64,000 nucleotides of DNA, from NCBI GenBank assembly GCA_951230915.1, contig OX579641.1, positions 19,694,254-19,758,253 on the forward strand, read 5' to 3'. Shown in pieces: positions 59,901-64,000 of the stretch; within the stretch, counting starts at the first letter, position 1; each line of letters opens with the position of its first letter. Below the pieces are notes generated by a model. It was not told the origin of the DNA and made no database searches. It saw nothing but the letters and a program-made list of their open reading frames with translations. Position numbers and translations under genes: made by a program. The stretch is from Antitrichia curtipendula (Eukaryota > Streptophyta > Bryopsida > Hypnales > Leucodontaceae).

Positions 59901-61673
59901 CATGTTGTCATTGACGTTTATGTTTTTTAATTTTGCAGACCAAGAAGTTGAAACGGGAGCCCTTCTCTACTGAACTTGAAGAAGAAGTTGAAAAAGAGTG
60001 GGCTATTGTGCAAGAAGAAGTTGCGGAGAGGTTTAGAAGATCCGCATACAGGTGAATGAGCCGGAGGAAGTTCTAGTCAAGAGCATAGTAAAGAAGTCAG
60101 TTCAAAGGAGTGCAACTGTTCCCTTGCCGAAGTCGTCTGCAGTGACCCCTGCGGAAGCTCCATTGAAAATTGCGGCAAAGAAGAGTGAGGTCGATGTAGA
60201 AACTCAGAAGAGAAAAGGGAAAGCCATTGTCTCAGTCGAAGAAAAAGTCAATGATAAGCAGGTACTCATTTTTTGCCATAACATATTCCACATTTGTGCA
60301 GATGAGATTTTATTGTGTATGAGCAATTTTTTCTCTGGCCGCGCTTGGAGAACTGTGGAAAACAATCGTTTCATCGTGTTCACTTGCCTGGGATTACAGT
60401 GCGTTGAAATACTTTGGGAGCCGTCTTTGGGTACGGAGACGGTGGTGGTGGCATCCGCGGAGAACAAGGTAAGGAACTATGAAAGTTTTGGAATGTTTAC
60501 TACATTCAATAGGTATGAAGGAATTTGTGAAAGGAAGTGGTAGTTGTTGATTGTTTTTTGTGTGAGAACTTCTTGTGGTTGCAGGAAAAATACTCTGCAG
60601 TGGAAGTGGAGAACCAGTCGGCAGTCTGTGCAGGGAAGTGGCAGAAACTAAATTCTACTGCTGCGGCCGGTCCTATTGTTCTTGACGACTGCGCCGGAAA
60701 AGACAATCCTGCAGAAGGTGAAAGTGTAGGAAAAAGCGGCAAGGACACCCATAAGAAAGGGAGAATTTTAGTAGGAAAAAATGACAAAGTCCTGAAGGTG
60801 TGTGTATTGTCTTTAGAGCAAGAGAAAGAGCTCAAGCTGAATTCTTTTATTTTCTTAGCGTTATGTAGAAACAATTTTCTTTGTTTTGAATGCAGGTATT
60901 CTGCTGTACTGCATGGAAGGTCCATGGCGGATGTCATTTATGTCAGTGATAACTGATTCATGGCAGGGACAAACGACTATGGTTCCTTGTAGTGGAACAA
61001 CCATATGAGAATGAAGTTCGCTCCTTCTAGTTGTTATTTGTTAATATCATGGGGAGCAATGTAGGATATGATTGTTTTGAAAACCAAACAATATGCATTG
61101 GATGTACAGCACATCCTCTGACAATATGTTTGGCATGTCACAGAGAGGCAAATGAAGTGCAACTTCATTAGGGGGCCAGAAATTCATCAGTGTAAGTTCC
61201 GATGCTGTTGATGTAAGAGTTTGGAATAGACATTATGTACGTTTTTGTACAGTTGTTGCTAGTCCCGACACACAGAAGAAATGGTACAGAATTTATTTGT
61301 CTTCACAAAATGTAACATGTTGTTCAGTGAAATGGTAAAATAGAAAGAAAAGGAATCTAATTTTTTTTGGTTATGGCAGGTACCGAGTAACGTACACGGA
61401 GACATTTGGTTGGTGGAGAACAGCAAGCCTAGGAAGTTCGTAGGGTCTGGTACTCTTGTGGAATCCGATGATTACAAGAAAAGAGTGGCTAAGGATGCTC
61501 GGAACGGTAACAAGTTGGTACGACTGAATGTGAAGACGGTGGTCCAACTGGATGCACCTCTGCCTTACGAAGAACTTGACAACGACGGCAAAGTTTTGTG
61601 TAAGACAGTGGGTGAGGCTTTCATGAAGCGGTGCGCAATATGGTGGCCATGTCCTCCAGAATTGAAAATATGA
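56991..61673 (+). pseudogene. CACTA accessory protein, TNPA/Transposase_24-like, broken
   Basis: Exon 1 (56991-57314) starts at ATG TCT TCA and ends at GTGAGT; it contains a basic stretch and KSPRTRGQTSQLT. Exon 57950-58469 is acidic, then R/D/Y-rich (GARDYDGRPLDYGDRGRQ), and joins in phase to 59094 (DPYYDGRGRDFDRRSSQY). The 59240-59775 region has the Transposase_24-like core (ASKVSEKYLRKEAGSALISY ... YHLNQYIDMGLKKPGDL ... YWMKLKNIRN ... KSAKMATIARGRGE). The last exon (61380-61673) resembles the C-terminal DUF8039-type domain of these proteins (GSGTLVESDDYKKR, TVVQLDAPLPYEEL, TVGEAFMKRCAIWWP). A frameshift near 59465 and a TGA within SY*YHLN near 59577 break it. Internal exon boundaries near 60050-60800 are uncertain. 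Confidence 0.68.
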
Positions 61674-62341
61674 CTATGTGTAGACGTAGTAGCTATGTAG
61701 TATATATAGAATGCCGTTTTGTCTAGCTGTCAGAGAAGCTTTTTCAGAACCTCATGTTTTTGGAATTTCTTTTCTCAAGAACGCAGTCGCATTGTAGGTA
61801 TTAGGATGTGGAGGTGGACAGCGTTATCTTCACTTTAACTTTTACAGTGAGTACTGCAGTTTATAAATGTTTGTGAATTGTTGTTTCGTAGAAGAGGAAA
61901 ACTTTGATGGAAAAACTTATGAAATGAATGGCAAAAGGAAGCGCAACAGTTTTGTTGAAGTGTGAATGATTTTTTTAAATGACTAACTGACGGTGAAGAT
62001 GAAGTGATAACCGAGAGATTTGTATCGAAACAAGTCTGTGAAGGTTGTCGGTACATTCTACACCCACTAAAGTTTGGACTGCAAGTACGTTATCTGTTAT
62101 TTGTAGGTTTCATAGATAGTGAGAGAATTTATTTGATTGTGTTGGCATTTTTTCATTACTTCCTGGTGAAAACTGAATTTAGCAATAGTATGCAACTTCT
62201 GTGTTGAAGAGCGCTTGTACTGTCGAAGTGAAGTGGAAGTATGGAGTTTGTATTTTTTCTATTGATTTCACGTTCAATTGTTGCAGAATAATGTGTCAGA
62301 GGCACAGACAGTTGACTGTCACGTGCTTTTCATTTGAGTAG

Positions 62342-64000
62342 GACTTCTGGGGAACGGATCGGTATATCCCAAGATTCATACTGCCGAATTGGCTAAGCGC
62401 AAGAAAATCACATGGATTGTCAGTGTTTCTGGCTTATGTTGTTTCTTCTATATCTTAGGTTCATGGCAGAACACTCCTACTGACCTGCAATCAAATTCCT
62501 TTGGAGACCTGAAGCTTTACGTTCGCCTTGCAAATTAGAAGAGGGACTTGATTTTGAAGCTCACCATAGCTCATTGAGCACTGATACTGGTTCAAACTAC
62601 ACTACTTTCGAACCGTGTGACATGAAATTCAGCGAGTATACTCCATGTGAAGACGTTGAGCGCTCGTTGAAATATCCACGGGACAGATTGGTATACAGAG
62701 AACGGCATTACCCTGGAAAGGATGAACTGCTAAAGTGTTTGATTCCCGCCCCTGCTCGTTACAAAAATCCACTCCCATGGCCTCAGAGCCGAGACTACAC
62801 GTGGTTTGCCAACACGCCCCACAAGGAACTCACTGTGGAGAAGGCAATTCAAAAGTGGGTGCAGTTCCAAGGTGAGAAGCTATACTTTCCAGGTGGAGGA
62901 ACATTCTCAGCTGGTGGTGCTGATAAGTACATTGATGACATTGCAGCCCTGATTCCTCTCAATGATGGGTCCATTCAAACAGCGATTGACACTGGATGTG
63001 GGGTAAAGAGCAAATAAACTCAGCAAACCTGAATTATTGTAGACTAATAAGCTGCTATTAGTCTGAGTCTTCATGAGTTATGCAGTAGAACAGATTTGGA
63101 GACCACTTCAAATAAGTAGGCTGTCGTTTCATCATAGTTATGGCGACCATTTCCCTGATGTTGGTCATGGAGTGTATTACTATCCGCTGTCTTCGTGTTT
63201 AAAGTTTTCATGTCTGGTTCTGTTTTCGGATAGACATGCCTGCCTAAGTTTTTCTTTTGCCTGCTTTTAATGTCTTTTAAAATCTCTCTTATTATGGCGG
63301 TTAGCTTCTAAATGTCATGTACACATTGCTGAATTTCAGGTTGCAAATTGGGGCGCATACTTACTGTGAAAGAAAGTGTTAACCATGTCGTTTGCACCAC
63401 GGGATACACACGTCTCCCAGATTCAATTTGCTTTGGAGAGAGGTGTTCCCGCAATACTGGGAATCATGGCTGAGAATCGCATGCCATACCCCGCACAATC
63501 ATTTGATATGGCACACTGCTCTCGTTGCCTTATCCCATGGGCCAAATTTGGTAATTCACATCATTCATGTTCCCGAAACATGATCTAATTATGGATTTTT
63601 TGTTTTTTACTCATGTGCCTGCGTTCCTTTGCCATGGGTGAGCCGTGTACTTTGGGTCGGAGATGATATTTAACGATGTTTGTTTTGTGGATCTGCAGAG
63701 AGTTTGTACTTGATTGAAGTCGACCGTGTGTTGAGGCTTGGTGGTTTTTGGATACTTTCTGGGCCACCAATTAACTGGAAAACCCACTACAAGGGTTGGC
63801 AAAGGACACAAGAGGATTTAAAAGCTGAGCAAGATAGTATCGAGGACAGAGCTCGGAATCTTTGTTGGACGAAATATGCCGCGAAGGATAATCTTGCCAT
63901 CTGGCAGAAGCCTTTGAACCACGTTGAATGTAAGCAGGAGCGTCTGCGCGACCAGAACTTGCGCCCGCACATATGCAATCGTGCTGAAAATCCTGACATG
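62342..64000 (+). pseudogene. PMT-type SAM-dependent methyltransferase (QUA2/TSD2 superfamily), broken, continues past window
   Basis: Exon 1 (62342-63002) encodes a cytosolic tail and signal-anchor segment (ITWIVSVSGLCCFFYILGSW), then after a frameshift at about 62490-62515 DFEAHHSSLSTDTGS, YTPCEDVERS, YRERHYPG, LPWPQSRDYTWFANTPHK and FPGGGTFSAGGADKYIDD. Exon 2 (63340-63550) has VANWGAYLL followed at once by TGA, then [20 protein letters not shown] and [17 protein letters not shown]. Exon 3 starts at 63699 (LIEVDRVLRLGGFWILSGPP). In the family these are type II Golgi membrane proteins implicated in pectin methylation, with motif I near TGCG. The frameshift and stop argue for a pseudogene. 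No initiator ATG precedes exon 1 in frame. Confidence 0.85.

Larger units (their letters stand above)
48927..61673. mobile_element. Large CACTA (En/Spm) element, left end at 48927, right end not found
   Basis: The element opens with CACTAGAAGAAAACC at 48927, directly inside the MULE coding sequence. The presumed target duplication is TAA at 48924-48926. The first ~250 bp carry clustered subterminal motifs (GTTCCAGTAAACG, AAAACCTGTTTCTTCTAACG, ACGTTTCTAAAACCTGTTC), typical of CACTA transposase-binding arrays. Inside are a TNPD-type gene (minus) and a TNPA-like gene (plus). The matching end (TTTTCTTCTAGTG followed by TAA and the rest of the MULE gene) is not in the window, so the end coordinate here only marks the last CACTA-type coding sequence. 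Confidence 0.65.

Noticed and set aside
1..64000. tRNA, rRNA or snRNA genes
   Set aside because: I looked for tRNA A/B boxes and conserved rRNA/snRNA blocks while reading and saw none that folded convincingly; a covariance-model scan would be needed to exclude them.

Overview
This is nuclear plant DNA. Intron-rich genes with GT-AG splice sites encode plant-type proteins: a DCAF13/SOF1 WD40 protein and a Golgi PMT-type methyltransferase. The transposable-element mix (CACTA/En-Spm TNP2 and DUF4216/DUF4218 proteins, a SWIM-finger MULE-like transposase, Stowaway-like MITEs) and an AT-rich intergenic background point to a streptophyte with a large, repeat-laden genome. The species cannot be fixed; a land plant is likelier than an alga. 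A 200-base N run at 6534-6733 is an assembly gap.

Layout. At 0-3.2 kb lie the last ten exons of an apparently intact DCAF13/SOF1 gene on the plus strand. At 3.2-19.7 kb I see no convincing gene. The stretch holds MITEs, foldbacks and many short elements whose ends read TTAA-CCC(C/T) ... GGGG-TTAA. At 19.7-26.5 kb lies the most unusual object: a 6.8-kb retroelement, coding on the minus strand, bounded by two nearly identical 1.33-kb direct repeats. It carries an ORF1 with an RG/RGG-rich tail and a reverse transcriptase of Penelope-like appearance (GIPMG and YIDD motifs), with no recognisable integrase, protease or RNase H. At 26.6-30.0 kb are four TTAA/CTAG-flanked elements, one nested inside another. 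An older copy at 4.8-5.8 kb lacks the nested insertion.

At 33.5-37.9 kb is a gene-like island of higher GC: a telobox, a diverged tandem duplication, an unrecognised basic ORF, a broken protein kinase on the minus strand and a further unknown minus-strand ORF. At 38-46.8 kb there is repeat-derived AT-rich DNA with dispersed and tandem duplications.

At 46.8-62 kb is a nest of class II elements. A decayed SWIM-finger MULE transposase (minus strand) is cut at 48926 by a CACTA end. Beyond it come a long TNPD-type transposase gene (minus), a complete 1.3-kb non-autonomous CACTA with a TCT target duplication placed 42 bp upstream of the TNPD ATG, and a head-to-head accessory TNPA-like gene (plus) that is broken. 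The right end of the large CACTA was not found. From 62.3 kb to the window end is a PMT-type methyltransferase locus with a frameshift and an in-frame stop, probably a pseudogene and possibly cargo of the CACTA element.
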